A model generated the notes under the pieces. That model was not told the origin of the DNA and searched no databases. It was given only the letters and a program-made list of their open reading frames with translations. The position numbers were made by a program, and so were the translations under genes. Of a stretch of DNA of 64,000 nucleotides, positions 34,171-46,528 are shown one piece after another. Position 1 is the stretch's first letter. The number at the start of each line of letters is the position of its first letter. The DNA comes from Drechslerella dactyloides (taxonomy: Eukaryota; Ascomycota; Orbiliomycetes; Orbiliales; Orbiliaceae). Location: NCBI GenBank assembly GCA_020064725.1, contig JAGTWJ010000001.1:4588001-4652000 (forward strand). The letters are read 5' to 3'.

Positions 34171-34209
34171 GAAGCTCGCAGAAGCGCATAGAACACACCT
34201 CGAAAATTC
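34171..34209 (+). promoter_or_regulatory. Heat-shock element array of hsp70
   Basis: GAA units start at 34171, 34181 and 34191, exactly 10 bp apart (gap/step-type spacing), followed by a head-to-head GAAAATTC at 34202-34209 that fits nGAAnnTTCn. The array lies 85-120 bp upstream of the TATA box, a normal position for Hsf1 binding. Confidence 0.65.
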
Positions 34210-34292
34210 TGCGGGCGCAAAGGAGCTGGCTCGAGAACCTGCCACCACCTTCCAGCATCCTCCACAAGAAACCAGATCTAACAAAGAACCTG

Positions 34293-34299
34293 TATAAAT
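34293..34299 (+). promoter_or_regulatory. TATA box of hsp70
   Basis: TATAAAT lies about 300 bp before the start codon, downstream of the heat-shock-element array and upstream of a CT-rich leader. Confidence 0.65.
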
Positions 34300-34598
34300 C
34301 AGTGCTCTCCAACTCCCTCTCCCGCACTTTTTTTCTCTTCCTTACACCCATCTCCCTCAACGAAGAACAATTGACTACACTGTGCTTCTGCCACAAGTAC
34401 ACTGCGTCGAACCCCACGATCTTGCATTCATCTCGCATCTCACACGAGAAGAAAGTTCAAGCTCTGTTATTCGTCAACGCCACCGCTCTACGAAAGGCTC
34501 GATTAACTTCCCAGCTTTTTTTTCTCTTGTCCCCCCCTCTCCTCCTAAAGATACCCCTCTCTCGTCACACCCTATATCCTCCTCTCACATAATTCACG

Positions 34599-36624
34599 AT
34601 GGCTACCAAGTCCGCACCAGCTGTCGGTATCGATCTCGGTACCACCTACTCTTGCGTGGGTGTCTTCCGGGATGACAGAATCGAGATTATTGCCAACGAC
34701 CAGGGCAACCGAACTACACCCTCATTCGTAAGTACCCAAGCTCCTGCTTCCCCCACCACGACGCTGTGGTAGCGTCCACGCCCCCAACACGAATATTGAT
34801 GCTAACATGCTCTTTTTATAGGTGGCTTTCACGGATACCGAGCGTCTGATTGGTGATTCCGCCAAGAATCAGGTCGCCATGAACCCCCACAATACCGTCT
34901 TCGACGCCAAGCGATTAATCGGACGCAAGTTTGCCGACCCGGAGGTCCAGTCTGATATGAAGCACTTCCCCTTCAAGGTCATCGACAAGGGTGGCAAGCC
35001 TATCATCCAAGTCGAGTTCAAGGGCGAGGAGAAGACCTTCACTCCCGAAGAAATCTCGTCCATGGTCCTGACCAAGATGCGTGAGACTGCCGAGTCCTAC
35101 CTCGGTGGCACCGTCAACAATGCTGTCATCACTGTTCCCGCCTACTTCAACGACTCGCAGCGTCAAGCCACCAAGGACGCCGGTCTCATCGCTGGTCTCA
35201 ACGTCCTTCGTATCATCAACGAGCCAACCGCGGCTGCCATTGCCTACGGTTTGGACAAGAAGGCTGAGGGCGAGCGAAACGTTCTCATCTTCGATCTCGG
35301 TGGTGGTACCTTCGATGTCTCCCTCTTGACCATCGAAGAAGGTATCTTCGAAGTCAAGGCCACTGCTGGTGACACTCACTTGGGTGGTGAGGACTTCGAC
35401 AACCGCCTGGTCAACCACTTCGTTCAGGAATTCAAGCGCAAGCACAAGAAGGACCTGACCGCCAACGCCCGTGCTCTTCGTCGTCTGAGAACCGCTTGCG
35501 AACGTGCCAAGCGTACCCTCTCTTCTTCCGCCCAGACATCCATTGAAATCGACTCGCTCTTCGAGGGTATCGATTTCTACACCTCCATCACTCGTGCTCG
35601 TTTCGAGGAACTCTGCCAGGATCTTTTCCGTTCCACCATGGAACCCGTCGAGCGTGTCCTCCGCGACGCCAAGATTGACAAATCCTCCGTCCACGAGATC
35701 GTCTTGGTCGGTGGTTCCACTCGTATCCCCAAGATCCAGAAGATGGTCTCCGACTTCTTCAACGGCAAGGAGCCCAACAAGTCCATCAACCCCGATGAGG
35801 CCGTTGCCTACGGTGCCGCTGTCCAGGCTGCCATCCTTTCGGGTGACACCTCCTCCAAGTCCACCCAGGAGATCCTGCTTCTCGACGTTGCACCTCTCTC
35901 CATCGGTATCGAGACCGCTGGTGGTGTCATGACCGCTCTCATCAAGCGCAACAGCACCATCCCCACCAAGAAGTCTGAGATCTTCTCTACCTTCTCCGAC
36001 AACCAGCCCGGTGTGCTCATCCAGGTCTACGAGGGTGAGCGTGCCCGCACCAAGGACAATAACCTGCTCGGCAAGTTCGAACTTACCGGCATCCCACCTG
36101 CCCCACGTGGTGTCCCTCAAATCGAGGTCACTTTCGATGTCGATGCCAACGGTATCATCAACGTTTCCGCCGTTGAGAAGGGCACCGGTAAGACGAACAA
36201 GATTGTCATCACCAACGACAAGGGTCGTCTGTCCAAGGAGGAAATTGAACGCATGTTGGCGGAAGCCGAGAAGTACAAGGCCGAGGACGAAGCCGAGGCT
36301 GCCCGTATCGCGGCCAAGAACGGTCTCGAGAGCTACGCGTACTCTCTCCGCAACACCATGAACGAGCCCTCCGCCGCCGAGAAGCTGAGCGCAGAGGACA
36401 AGACCACCCTCCAGACCAAGATCGACGAGATTGTCAGCTGGCTCGACCAGAACACCACCGCCACCAAGGAGGAATACGAATCGCAACAGAAGGAACTGGA
36501 GGGCGTCGCCAACCCGATCATGATGAAGTTCTACGGTGCTGCCGGCGGTGGTGCGCCTGGTGGTGCGCCTCACGCTGCTGCTCCAGGCGGCGACGACGGC
36601 CCGACTGTCGAGGAGGTCGACTAA
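34599..36624 (+). CDS. hsp70: Cytosolic Hsp70 chaperone (Ssa type)
   Basis: Two exons, 34599-34727 and 34822-36624, give 643 aa. The start MATKSAPAVGIDLGTTYSCV carries the first Hsp70 signature. The second (IFDLGGGTFDVSLL) and third (IVLVGGSTRIPKIQ) follow, and the C-terminus is GPTVEEVD, the EEVD motif that binds TPR co-chaperones and marks a cytosolic/nuclear form. It is an ATP-dependent folding chaperone. The 94-nt intron follows TTPSF, a position common in fungal SSA genes. Strong preference for C-ending codons fits a highly expressed gene. The promoter has a heat-shock-element array and a TATA box, and hsf1 is the next gene downstream. Confidence 0.98.
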
Positions 36625-38923
36625 ACGGATGGCATCTAATATTTGCTGTTGCTTGTTGACTTCGCCATCTTTCTTCTCTGTTGATCCTGAGAATGGAATC
36701 GTAAAATTCTAATCGAATTGTATACCGTTTCCTTAATTCCTTTCCTTTGTTTCCGCTTATCAATGTTGTCTTTTTACGATCACGCCTATTTCATGATAAA
36801 AGGAGTTTATATATGGTTTTCTTTTACTGCAAGGGGGGTCTGTATTCCTTTCCTATTACACAAAATTTCTGTCGTCGCTGTTTTCCCTTGTTGTTATCAT
36901 TAAATCAACTTGGAAATCAATACTACTTCCACTGACAATCCGTCAAGTTAATCCTACTTTTCACTCATACGCTCTCAAAAACCCGACAACGAGCCTTTTT
37001 CCTTCGCTCTCTCTCTTCCCAAGTTGTGTTTCTCTCAAAGGCTTTGTAGGTTAGTCTATGGCGAATAGAAATTACTTTTCCAAGAGGAACACCAAGATCC
37101 CGCGTAAAACGCCAAGTAAGGTACTCGAAGAAGATACTTATGTACTTCGCTATGTGAAATGAAGACTTGTCGCGAAACAAGGCCGGATAGGAGCTATGAC
37201 TCTGCTCAACATCGCCGTCGGATCCTTTCGCAATGTCTTAGACTGCGCTTTTGCCTCCTATGCACGCGAAGAGGCAAAATTCGCGCGATTTTTCGCGATT
37301 CCGGACATCGTAGCCTATGGCATCACTGAGTCTGCCTTCGCGGATTCGACTTGGCTGCCTGATCGTGCCTGATCGAATATATCGGGCATCGCGAGCACAC
37401 GTAATCTCGAACACGCATAAGTAAGTACACAGATAGGGGGTCGACATTTGCATCTTACGTATATTATACCATGCATGTAGCGAATGAATCTCAGAAAACG
37501 GCTGAACGTGGGTGGCGATATTGAGGGCGAAGCTACTTTGGGGACGGATATATCGGTATCTCCAGGACGACTTCAAGTTGTGGCACAGGATGAATTCTGG
37601 TCGTCTATTTGTTTCGTGGCGTTCGGTTAGAACTACAGCGTAGAGATCTAGAAGATTGGTCGGATATTCACGTGTATGTATCTGAGTGGAGAAGAGTATT
37701 GGATCGCCCTGAAGAAATGGGTATATATACTGCCATGGGATGCCGTCGAGGTCCGAGGTGCGAGGTCTGAATCTGGCCTGTGAACGTTAGCTGCGGTGTT
37801 GCATCGAGAGAGCCGACGTGTTGCGTTTGACGCTGGTGGCGCCGCAAAATTGCCTCTTCCGGCGGATCTCCTCCTTTGAGCTGCTTCGTGAATCGAGGCC
37901 GACGCTTAACGTCAACTTCTGATTTTTTCTATTGTTGACCTGCGACACCGCGACGGAGCGACCCATCTACGCCTTCCATCTCTCATCTCGTGCTCGGATC
38001 CTTATCTTATCGCTAGCGTCAGTCACCATCGAAGCACCGATTGCATCCAGCGCAGCTCGAACCCGACCATCGTGACCCATCGCAAGCCTTTCCGGTACGT
38101 CCGCCCGCCGCCAGACAGCTCCCTGCACCTTGTATACTCGTTCCGCAATGTACCCTGCGCGGCTATTGGCGATGGGATGGGGGTGCTGACATGTCCTTCC
38201 GGGCCAGTAAAACGCGCAACTGCTGCGGCTCGATCCACCGACGAATCAACCAACCGGCCGGTCGTAGACCCCGCTAATTCGACCGCTTCCTATCTTCCGA
38301 CGACTCCTTCGCTTTGCTCGCCTGGAATCTGGAAGAATCCCTTCTGCTGTGCGCCTTTCCATCGCTCCGACCTGCCGACTTGTCCCCGGTGGTCCACCTG
38401 TTGCACCATCAAGCCGCCAGCGTCACACTCTACGTTCCAGCAAGCGCCGAGGAGATCCGAAGCTTCTCTCTGAAGACGTTTCAACGCCCTTCCTTGGACG
38501 ACCGCGGACCCTCCAGACCTCCACCCTAGCGCCCAGCATTTTCCGCCTGCAGATTCTCGGCGCTCTCCCATATTTCTTCGCTGCTCAACCTAGGTACGAC
38601 CTACTATTCTCAAATCACTCCATCGTGCTCTCGTTCCATGGTTTTCCCCTACTATACAGCAGCTTCCACAGTTCACCAGGCTAACCAGCTGAAATCATGA
38701 GGCTCTATAGGAGGAGGAGAAGTGGGGATATACCATTTTCCTGTGCACTCTCCTTCTTTCCTCTTTCGCAGCCGACAATTGACCAGTTTCCACACCTACG
38801 ATCTTTCCGTACATCGATTTCTCCTACATTTTCCAGCGATCGATCGAATTCGGCGATACCAAACATTCCTATATCACCGAGGAGGGTAACTGTGCCACAC
38901 TATCTCCCGTCCAGAGAAAGTTG
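36625..38923. other. Intergenic region, hsp70 / hsf1
   Basis: About 2.3 kb: T-rich hsp70 3' flank, then a long upstream region of hsf1 that probably includes a long leader (CT-rich from about 37900). A TATATATA motif lies at 37722-37729. I found no perfect nGAAnnTTCn element near hsf1, and no other gene. Confidence 0.5.
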
Positions 38924-40995
38924 ATGTCCCACGCGATGACTTCGCGCAAGCGAGCCTTCGCGGACCTCCAGTCCGACCAACCAACCTTCGAGCCTGACGC
39001 GTACGCGCAGCAGGGGTTACCTGAGATCGATTACAACCTCCTCAATCAGAACATCAACCAAGTGCCCTTTCAAGGCGGGCAGATGGTTCCATACATTCAA
39101 CCAGGCGCTTTCAGCATGCCACCGAGCGGGTTTCCTAACACTTACCTTGAAGGAATGCCGCCAAACCCCGAGGTCCGAGAGGACCTTGCGGGCGATGATG
39201 GGTATCCGGACGATTTGGAAAAGCGGATCGCTGATGCTAAGGCCAAAAAGAAGAAGCTTCCGCCTTTTGTTGAGAAAGTCGCAACGTGAGTATTGCCTAG
39301 CTTTTCCACCGTCTTCCTTTTGCGCGACAACAGTTTGCCTTTTCGGATAAAATGTCCCCACATGCATGCATGGAGCCTTGCGGCATCTGTTTGCTTGCTT
39401 GTTCCTTTGATCTTTCGCTCGACGCTCTAGTGGATTCTGGCGATAGACGCTAACGTGGTGACTACAACAGGTTTGTCAACGATGAGAATAACCAAGACAT
39501 CATCCGCTGGTCTGATGACGGCGATTCCTTCGTGGTGCTCGACGAAGATCGGTTCTCCAAAGAACTCATTCCTGGGGTCTTCAAGCACAACAACTTTGCA
39601 TCCTTCGTCCGCCAGTTGAACATGTACAACTTCCACAAAAAGGTCGGCATGACTGACGGGTCGCTGAAAGCATCTATGGATGGGCAGAAGGCCCGCTTGG
39701 AGTACGAACACAAATACTTCAAACGCGGCCATCCTGACATGCTCTTTCTCATCGAGAAGCCCAAAACGGGACGGAAGTCCAAGAGCGCTGGTGGCAAGAA
39801 GGTTGAAAACGTCAAGGAAGAGAGCGATGATGATCTCATTAGTGATGATGATCATTATGATAACGACAGAGGCGGCAGCGGCGCCCCTCGGCTTATCGAA
39901 GATGCGCCTCTGGGTACCAACAAGCACGAGTTCTACGGCGGTGCCACCATACCCCAAACAGGACCTTCTCCAGTCACGAATATCAAGCCGAGCGGCCCTG
40001 CGCAGCCCTACTCCAGCATCGTAGCCGTTGTCGACCATATCGTCTCTCAGATTAATGATCTCAAGACCCAGCAGAATATGATCTCCACTGCGATCACACG
40101 ACTCCGACAAGATCATCAGCAGCTAGCCAAGCAAGCCAGCGCGTTCCAAGAGATGCACGATCGCCACGAGATGTCGATTTCCAACATCCTGCAGTTCCTC
40201 GCATCGGTTTATAATAAGAACATCGATGGCATGAATCAAAACGGGATTGTTTCTCAGCCTAACAACTCTGTGATTCCGGCGTTCGGCAAACATCCCGCTG
40301 CGGATATGACTAATGCTCGTCCGGCCAAGCGCCGCCGCTTCTTGATAGAGGATGGACGCGGTACGAATGGCGGTGGTAAGCCCATGTCGAACTTTGATGC
40401 GCCGGGTGAGGATGTTCGCCTTCATGATCTTGATCATCTTCAGGATATGGACCGCCTTCAAGAACTTGATACGCCAACCGAGTTGACTACGCCTTCTGTC
40501 CGCCAAACCTCTGTCACACCTACCCCCGTTGGAAAACAATCCAGACCCAGCACCGCGCTTGTTAGAAACATCCCCGCCGCTCTCACGCTCAACAACCCGC
40601 CTGTTCCAATCATCCCCAACGATCACGAATTGCGGCATCTTGAGCAACGACAAACAGCTGTGGACCAAGGATTGAAGGAATTGCAGCAGAATGTCGAGAA
40701 TCTTGCAGACCAAGCTGGCACGATTGGGAACTTTGATCTTGAAAATATTGACGGATTCAATTTCCCGAGCGGCGACTTTGACAGCTGGATTGCTGGACTT
40801 TCACCGGGCAGTCTCCAGAACGTCAACGAAGAGATGCATGAGATGGAGGGCGCGATGCACGACCCGTTGAACTTCGACCAGAATGAAATCGAGAATGGAG
40901 TTTTGAACACCCACATTGATAGCGCCAATGGTACTCCGGAACCAGGTCAACGGACTGGGGCGGTTGGAAACAACGCCCATGTTTCTGACTCTTAG
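38924..40995 (+). CDS. hsf1: Heat shock transcription factor Hsf1
   Basis: Two exons, 38924-39285 and 39471-40995, give 628 aa. The DNA-binding domain (about residues 112-215) starts LPPFVEKVATFV, crosses the intron (phase 2) and contains IIRWSDDGDSFVVLD, FKHNNFASFVRQLNMY and KRGHPDMLFLIEKPK. These are Hsf1-type rather than Sfl1- or Skn7-type features. An HR-A/B-like coiled coil for trimerisation lies at about 307-371 (VVDHIVSQINDL...ITRLRQDHQQLAK). A PAKRRRF nuclear signal and a second Gln/Leu-rich helix near residue 490 follow, then an acidic, aromatic C-terminus that could activate transcription. It should bind GAA/TTC heat-shock elements. hsp70, with such elements, is the adjacent gene. 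Confidence 0.94.
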
Positions 40996-43837
40996 TACGA
41001 GTAGAGTGGATATGTGTTCAAAGCATACTTCTCAGCAGTAAACCAACGACCTCCTGCGACTTTCCTTACTATCGTTATCGAACTCTCCGCTTCTTCCTTA
41101 TCCTTCCCCCTTCAAAATCTTTCTCCTCTCTTCACCACCCCTCTACCGACTCTTATTCTTTTCTTCTTCTCGCGTCCAGTTTAGCCGGTGCGGGACAGAA
41201 CGACATTGCAACTGAATCATCGCACAGATCTACAACTTACCCCGACAAATTTGTAATTTTACGGCATGTGTATACCGTATATGGCTGTTTTTCCTTTATT
41301 CTCTTGAATGTGGCAGGCGGTGTCGCTTTGTGGAAGCAATTTGTGGTTTCGCATGTTTGATGGAAGCTTGTTCAATGTTAGAGATTGCATAATGTGATAT
41401 CTCTGCGAGATGGTAGCAGAGCGAAAGAAGAGGAGGCCGACGACGATGACGATCATATTACTAAGCTGAAAGAAAAGATGGAAAAAGACATTTGGATGGT
41501 TGTGGGCATTGTATTTGTGGTCTTCTTTTTTGTTTTACATTTTTTCAATTCGCTTCTAAGGGCGCTATTCGAGTGGGACGGAGTTGCTATAGTGCGGGGT
41601 TTGTCTATCATATTGTTATTTTGCCGTTGTGATGGATTCGTATGTGTAGGACGAAATTGCATGGGCTGTTGATAATCCTTGGTGTTAGCCTAGATCGATG
41701 TTCATAGACGCCTATGTTCTTAATTTATCATTCACAAGTCGTGATATGTATGGGCAATTGGGGCGCATGCTGAGCTGTGTAATCTGTCAGGGAGACCAGC
41801 GTATCGTAACGCAATGAATAGATGGATGTGGTCTCGCGGGCCGGACACGCACGAAGTGCGATCTGGTTTACGAGACCAGGTGGATGCATAAATATCTCGA
41901 TGTAAGTTCGAAATTGAATCAAGGCTTACTGGGTGTATATATTATATTCCAACGAGTAGATTGCCAGGCCCAGACTCTATAGACCACATGCACATAAGTG
42001 ATTACTAGATGTTCTAGAGAACTTGACCAGGTATAGCTAGGATGGTTCATCCGTCCATCGAATCACTGCGCTGAACGCTGGGTCAGATAGCTTAGACGAG
42101 TCATGGCTGGTCGGAGAATGATAAGCGATTGTGGCGTCGAATAAGCTCATTTCATTTCACAGCAAATTAGTCGATATGTAAGCTAAGTTGATTGCATGAG
42201 CTATTATCGAATATCGTCGCAACGTTGCAACTGTAGCTTTAATCTCAAGTTTACTTGATGCATGATAGGTAGAGCATAAGATGCCGCGTGGACAGTAGGA
42301 CAGGGAGTTACCTCGCATGTTGGGCAGGACAGGATTCGTAGCAGGTGACGAGCCATAAATCGACCCGTACCCGAAACTTGGAGCTTACATAAGTAAGTTG
42401 GTATGGACGACTGCGAGATAACTAAGTAAGTACTTAGTTTATTGGTCTCGGGCTGTAATCGGCTGGCACCAGGAACTAACCTTCGATTTCAATACAATTG
42501 CACGAAACCGTCATCAGTCTATATTTTCTCCAAAAACCTATCAATACGCACAACAAGGTCTCAGATGGTTACTAGACTATCTCGAAAAGAGCATAACCGA
42601 GCATCTCGTGCCTGGCACGTGCACTCCAGAAAGCCACGCTTTGGGATTTGATGACGCATCTTTGAATCTCTGCTGCGTATCTTGCGCTTATCTATATATC
42701 TTACCTTGAAGGTTGGCTCAAGATCTGTATCTGACACGACACTTGTTATCTTACACCAGCACAACCAATCAGAATCTCAGTAATGTGATAAACCTCTTCA
42801 TCTTACCTGTAACTACACACTATATGCATCTTTATGGATATTCGTATCTCTCGTTTGATTTTGCATGGCTTAGGGGTAAGCTTGCCTTGTGAATTTCGAT
42901 AGGCCTATTGAATCAATTATTGAAGCAAAGAGTGCTATCTGCATATCGATATCGGCTATACCTTAGTTAGCGAATGAAGAATCGCAAATTCTGTTGAGGA
43001 CTCGGGCTAGCGCATGTTGCTAGCAAGTAGACTTGGCTAGGCTAACATTAATAATACTGCCGCGCACAGCTGTTTAATGACCCCGCCGTGCGCCGAAGGA
43101 GCGTAGAGTTCATCCTTCTCCACGAACGGCACATTCGAGTCCCGTTCAAGGCCAGCTCTGTTGGACCAAGTGGGCAGGACGGTAGCACGGCGGCCTTAGC
43201 CATCTGCGGGCATGGCGCTATTTCCGAGGATGCTTAATATACCGACGACGCTTCAACCGTGTAGCAAAGCCCCTTTTAGGCGGACGGCAGACGACCAAGC
43301 GCAGGCCCATGCCATCGAAGAGCCGGCGCGGCCAGAGCCAACCACGAGCCACGACGGGGGCTGGGCGGGCTTGATGCAGGGCGGCGACCGTTGTCTCGTC
43401 TGAGCGGAGTGTCGTGTGTGGGAGAGTCGAGCAGAGCAGAGCTGCTGCTGCTTGCCAGACGTGACCTGCCTGCGGAAGAAGACCAAGTAAGAAACAACAA
43501 CGACCACCGCCAGTCCTCCAACACAAGCTGGCCTGTCGTCGTCCCATCCCACCATCCTCAACCATCCTCTTCTCATCTCACTATCCTTCGTCATCGCCCT
43601 TCACTACCGCTCGTCCATCGACCAATCCTTCGCCGAACTCATTCTCGCCGCCTGTTACGACCGTTACGACCTCCTACTTGCCCCCCCGCACAGAGTCTAC
43701 AGACACCACCACCTCCCGCCGAGCTACCACACGACGAGTGCGCCAGAAGAGCAGAAGCAAAAAAAATTTAGAATCAACCCACGACCTGCCGTTCACCTTG
43801 CCGTCACCGTGCCCCCATCACCCCGTTACACCGCCTC
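40996..43837. other. Intergenic region, hsf1 / striatin
   Basis: 2.8 kb. hsf1 3' flank with CT-rich stretch, an AT-rich middle (41700-43050) without domains, and a probable striatin leader rich in C/T and CAC from about 43400. Open frames at 43218-43594 (minus) look spurious. Confidence 0.45.
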
Positions 43838-46528
43838 ATGATGTCATGGCAGAGTCACAATGCTGGAGGCGCCGGCGACGGAGGGTCAGTCGGCACGGGT
43901 GCTGCGCCTGCGGGGATCCATAATAACCAACCCACTGGCACCGAATACACTCTCCAAGGCAAGCAAACACCTTCACATCTGTATCACCGTGGGACGTACT
44001 TGTCTCTCGGCTGCAGTTTGTTGTCTTTTCAAGCTCCATGATGCTAACTTGGCGCTCGGCGGGGCCTGCTTGCTGCCCCTGCTGCTGCGTGGATATTAGG
44101 TGTCATGCGCTTCCTCCAGACCGAGTGGCACCGTCACGAACGCGAGAGAAACCAGTGGGAGATCGAGCGAGCTGAGATGAGAGCTCGCATCGCGAAGCTG
44201 GAAGGAGAGAGCTCGGCAGCGAAGAGACTACAGCAAGGATACCTCAAGAGGGTAAAGATGCTTGAAGCCGCGCTGAAGGCGGAAAGGTATGTAGCTATCA
44301 ATTGACGGAACGTGATGTAAGTCTTTCGCTGACTATGTACGTCCTGTAGATCGAAGAACGCGAAGGTCAACGGGGCCTCACCCGAAGACAAGGACGGCGA
44401 CAGTACGAACCCTATCACCCGATAGTTCTTGATGGTTCGAGGCATGCTAACAGACTCTCCTAAACAGAAGCCGATCTCTCACGAAAGGAATCTATCCTCG
44501 AGATCCCACAGATCTCCTTGCGCTCTGAGGAGGCCAGAAAGAAGAGTCGCCACTACCTCGACGAATGCCTCAAGGAGATCACTTATCTCCTGCTCCCACC
44601 TAACCATCCACCCCCGCCAAACCCTCCACAATCTATCGATCCCATGACTGGTCATCCCTACTCTACCGATCAACAGCTTTCCTCTTTGCCTCAGTTCCCA
44701 CAACAATTACCCTCTCAGCAGTTGCAAAAGTTCCCAGATGCGCAACATCGTGGTGGTCCAACGGATCTCACCAGGCCGCTACATCCTGCTCCGATATCCA
44801 TCCTTCCCGCGCCTCCACTACACCAACAACTTCAACAGGGACAAACGAACAGCGCGAACCTACAGCACGCACATGCCCATGAAAACCGATTCCACGGAAA
44901 TCACGTTGCCACTAAGCAAGCATCGTTAGAGATCCAGAATGCAACCGGTTCGGTTTTGAATCAGCAAAGTGCGGACAAGGCCTCACAAGACATGGATGCT
45001 TTAGGTGAACCATTGGATTCTGCTGATACCGGACGTGTCTCTTCCGTCGAGATTGAGAATGCAGATGCGGAGACAAACGCCTTCGATGATGCATGGGATT
45101 TCGATGACGGCAAGACAGGGAGCGTCAACATCATGGTCGAACCCTCTCGCTCGCCCAGACCATTGTCAGACCCACCGGCGGCACCGGCCTCGTCGTCGTC
45201 TCGTAGAAAGTCGATCACCCGCAGGCGGTTGTCCCAGGATGCTGCACTCGCGGCCCTTAAGCAGGAGCCGGGTACGAACCACAAAGTGAAGTTTCAACTT
45301 CGAGGACACCTTGACGTCATAAGGGCTATCACCTTTACCGGAGGTGGATCGGCGGTTGAACCGGAGATCTGTAGTGCTGGCGACGATGGTGCTATCAAGC
45401 GGTGGACGATCCCCGGCGGATACTTGAATCCAGGCATGTCCGATGTTGATGTCGTCTGCAACTTCACCCATAGAGGCCACACAGGAATGGTCACTTCTCT
45501 CGCGTCATCTCATACCGCCAGCCTTTCAGGTGGGCTGAGCAATGACTGCGAGGGATGGGTGTTCTCAGGAAGTGCTGATACGACAGTCAAAGTCTGGCAG
45601 AAGGGTCAAGTCGATGCGCGAGCTACACTCGTTGGACACACGGACGTCGTTTGGGCCGTCTGCGTGCTACCTCTCAGCAGACTCGACGACAGAATTACTC
45701 TTGTCAGCGGAGCCGCTGATGGGACTGTCAAGATTTGGACGGTTCCACCACCAGTCAAGACGACCCACAACAGCATCCGCAGTACGCAGTCCAGTTTCTT
45801 GAGTTCTTCGTCGTCGAGCAAAGACGATTTCACTTACCAGTTGGTTACCACTATCAAACGCGATACTGGCGCGTCGCCAACTTCAATCACGCCCTTGTCA
45901 CCAACCGGAGAGACCTTCATTGTTGCGTATAATGACGCGAGCATAATCATCTACGATAGTCACACGGGAGAAGAGCTGGTCGTCATGAGCTCTCTCGAGT
46001 CATATGATGGAACACCCGCCACTGGTGTCAATACCGTTGTCGCCACAACTCTGGGCTTGAGTGATGTTGATCAGAAAGAAGGCGTTGAGGAAGAAGTTAT
46101 CGGCGGAGGAGCAACCGGAGGAGGCCGTGACAGCGTCACTGGTGTTGTCATTGCTGGGACGGAGGATCGATTCGTTCGCTTTTACGACGCCAACTCAGGT
46201 AACTTACAAATCTCATCATATCCTATTGTCTGCCTGGCATCCATGATCCGCTAACATTTGTATCGCAGGACAATGCACATATAACATGCTGGCCCATCCG
46301 GCCGCAATTTCGTGTCTGGCATTGCAAACGGAGTTGAAGATGCTTGTTTCCGCTGCCCACGATGGATCTTTGAGATTCTGGGACCTAGAGAAGCGTGCTT
46401 GCATTCAAGAGCTTCCAGCGCACCGTCTAATGCGAGAAGAAGGTGCCTGCGTCGTTGTCTGGTCTGCTGATGGGCGCTGGGTCGTTAGTGGCGGCGGTGA
46501 CGGAGTTGTCAAGGTTTATTCGAGGTGA
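43838..46528 (+). CDS. Striatin (STRIPAK scaffold; PRO11/StrA type)
   Basis: Five exons, 43838-43958, 44100-44286, 44351-44403, 44468-46198 and 46269-46528, give 783 aa. Intron 1 has a GC donor (AAG then GCAAGC) with a normal TTAG acceptor. The N-terminal region TEYTLQGVMRFLQTEWHR is the striatin start with its caveolin-binding-like stretch; a coiled coil (about 45-100: ERNQWEIERAEMRARIAKLE) follows. The next conserved block is ISLRSEEARKKSRHYLDECL. After a Gln/Pro-rich linker and an RKSITRRRLS patch, WD40 repeats fill residues 270-783 (FQLRGHLDVIRAI, SGSADTTVKVWQKG, VSGAADGTVKIW, VSAAHDGSLRFWDLE, VSGGGDGVVKVYSR). In Sordaria and Aspergillus the protein scaffolds the STRIPAK complex for sexual development and hyphal fusion. 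Confidence 0.93.
43959..44099 (+). other. GC-AG intron of the striatin gene
   Basis: Donor AAG|GCAAGC, acceptor ATTAG. No GT donor nearby restores the TLQ-GVMRF join expected for striatin. GC-AG introns are a small minority in fungi. Confidence 0.75.

Larger units (their letters stand above)
33713..34598. other. Divergent promoter region, tad1 / hsp70
   Basis: About 890 bp. It holds the 11-bp GATA-containing tandem repeat (34057), the GAA/TTC heat-shock-element array (34171-34209), a TATA box (34293) and a CT-rich hsp70 leader of about 270 nt. Confidence 0.7.

Noticed and set aside
34915..36573. Open frame of 552 codons on the minus strand, fully opposite hsp70
   Set aside because: Long antisense frames opposite Hsp70 genes are a known result of biased codon use; the translated sequence has no domain and the plus-strand gene explains all constraint.
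37722..37729. TATATATA as the hsf1 TATA box
   Set aside because: It lies about 1.2 kb upstream of the start codon; could only apply with a very long leader, so not called as a feature.
43120..43160. ATTCGAGTCC stretch as a tRNA B-box
   Set aside because: No matching A-box, acceptor stem or cloverleaf around it.
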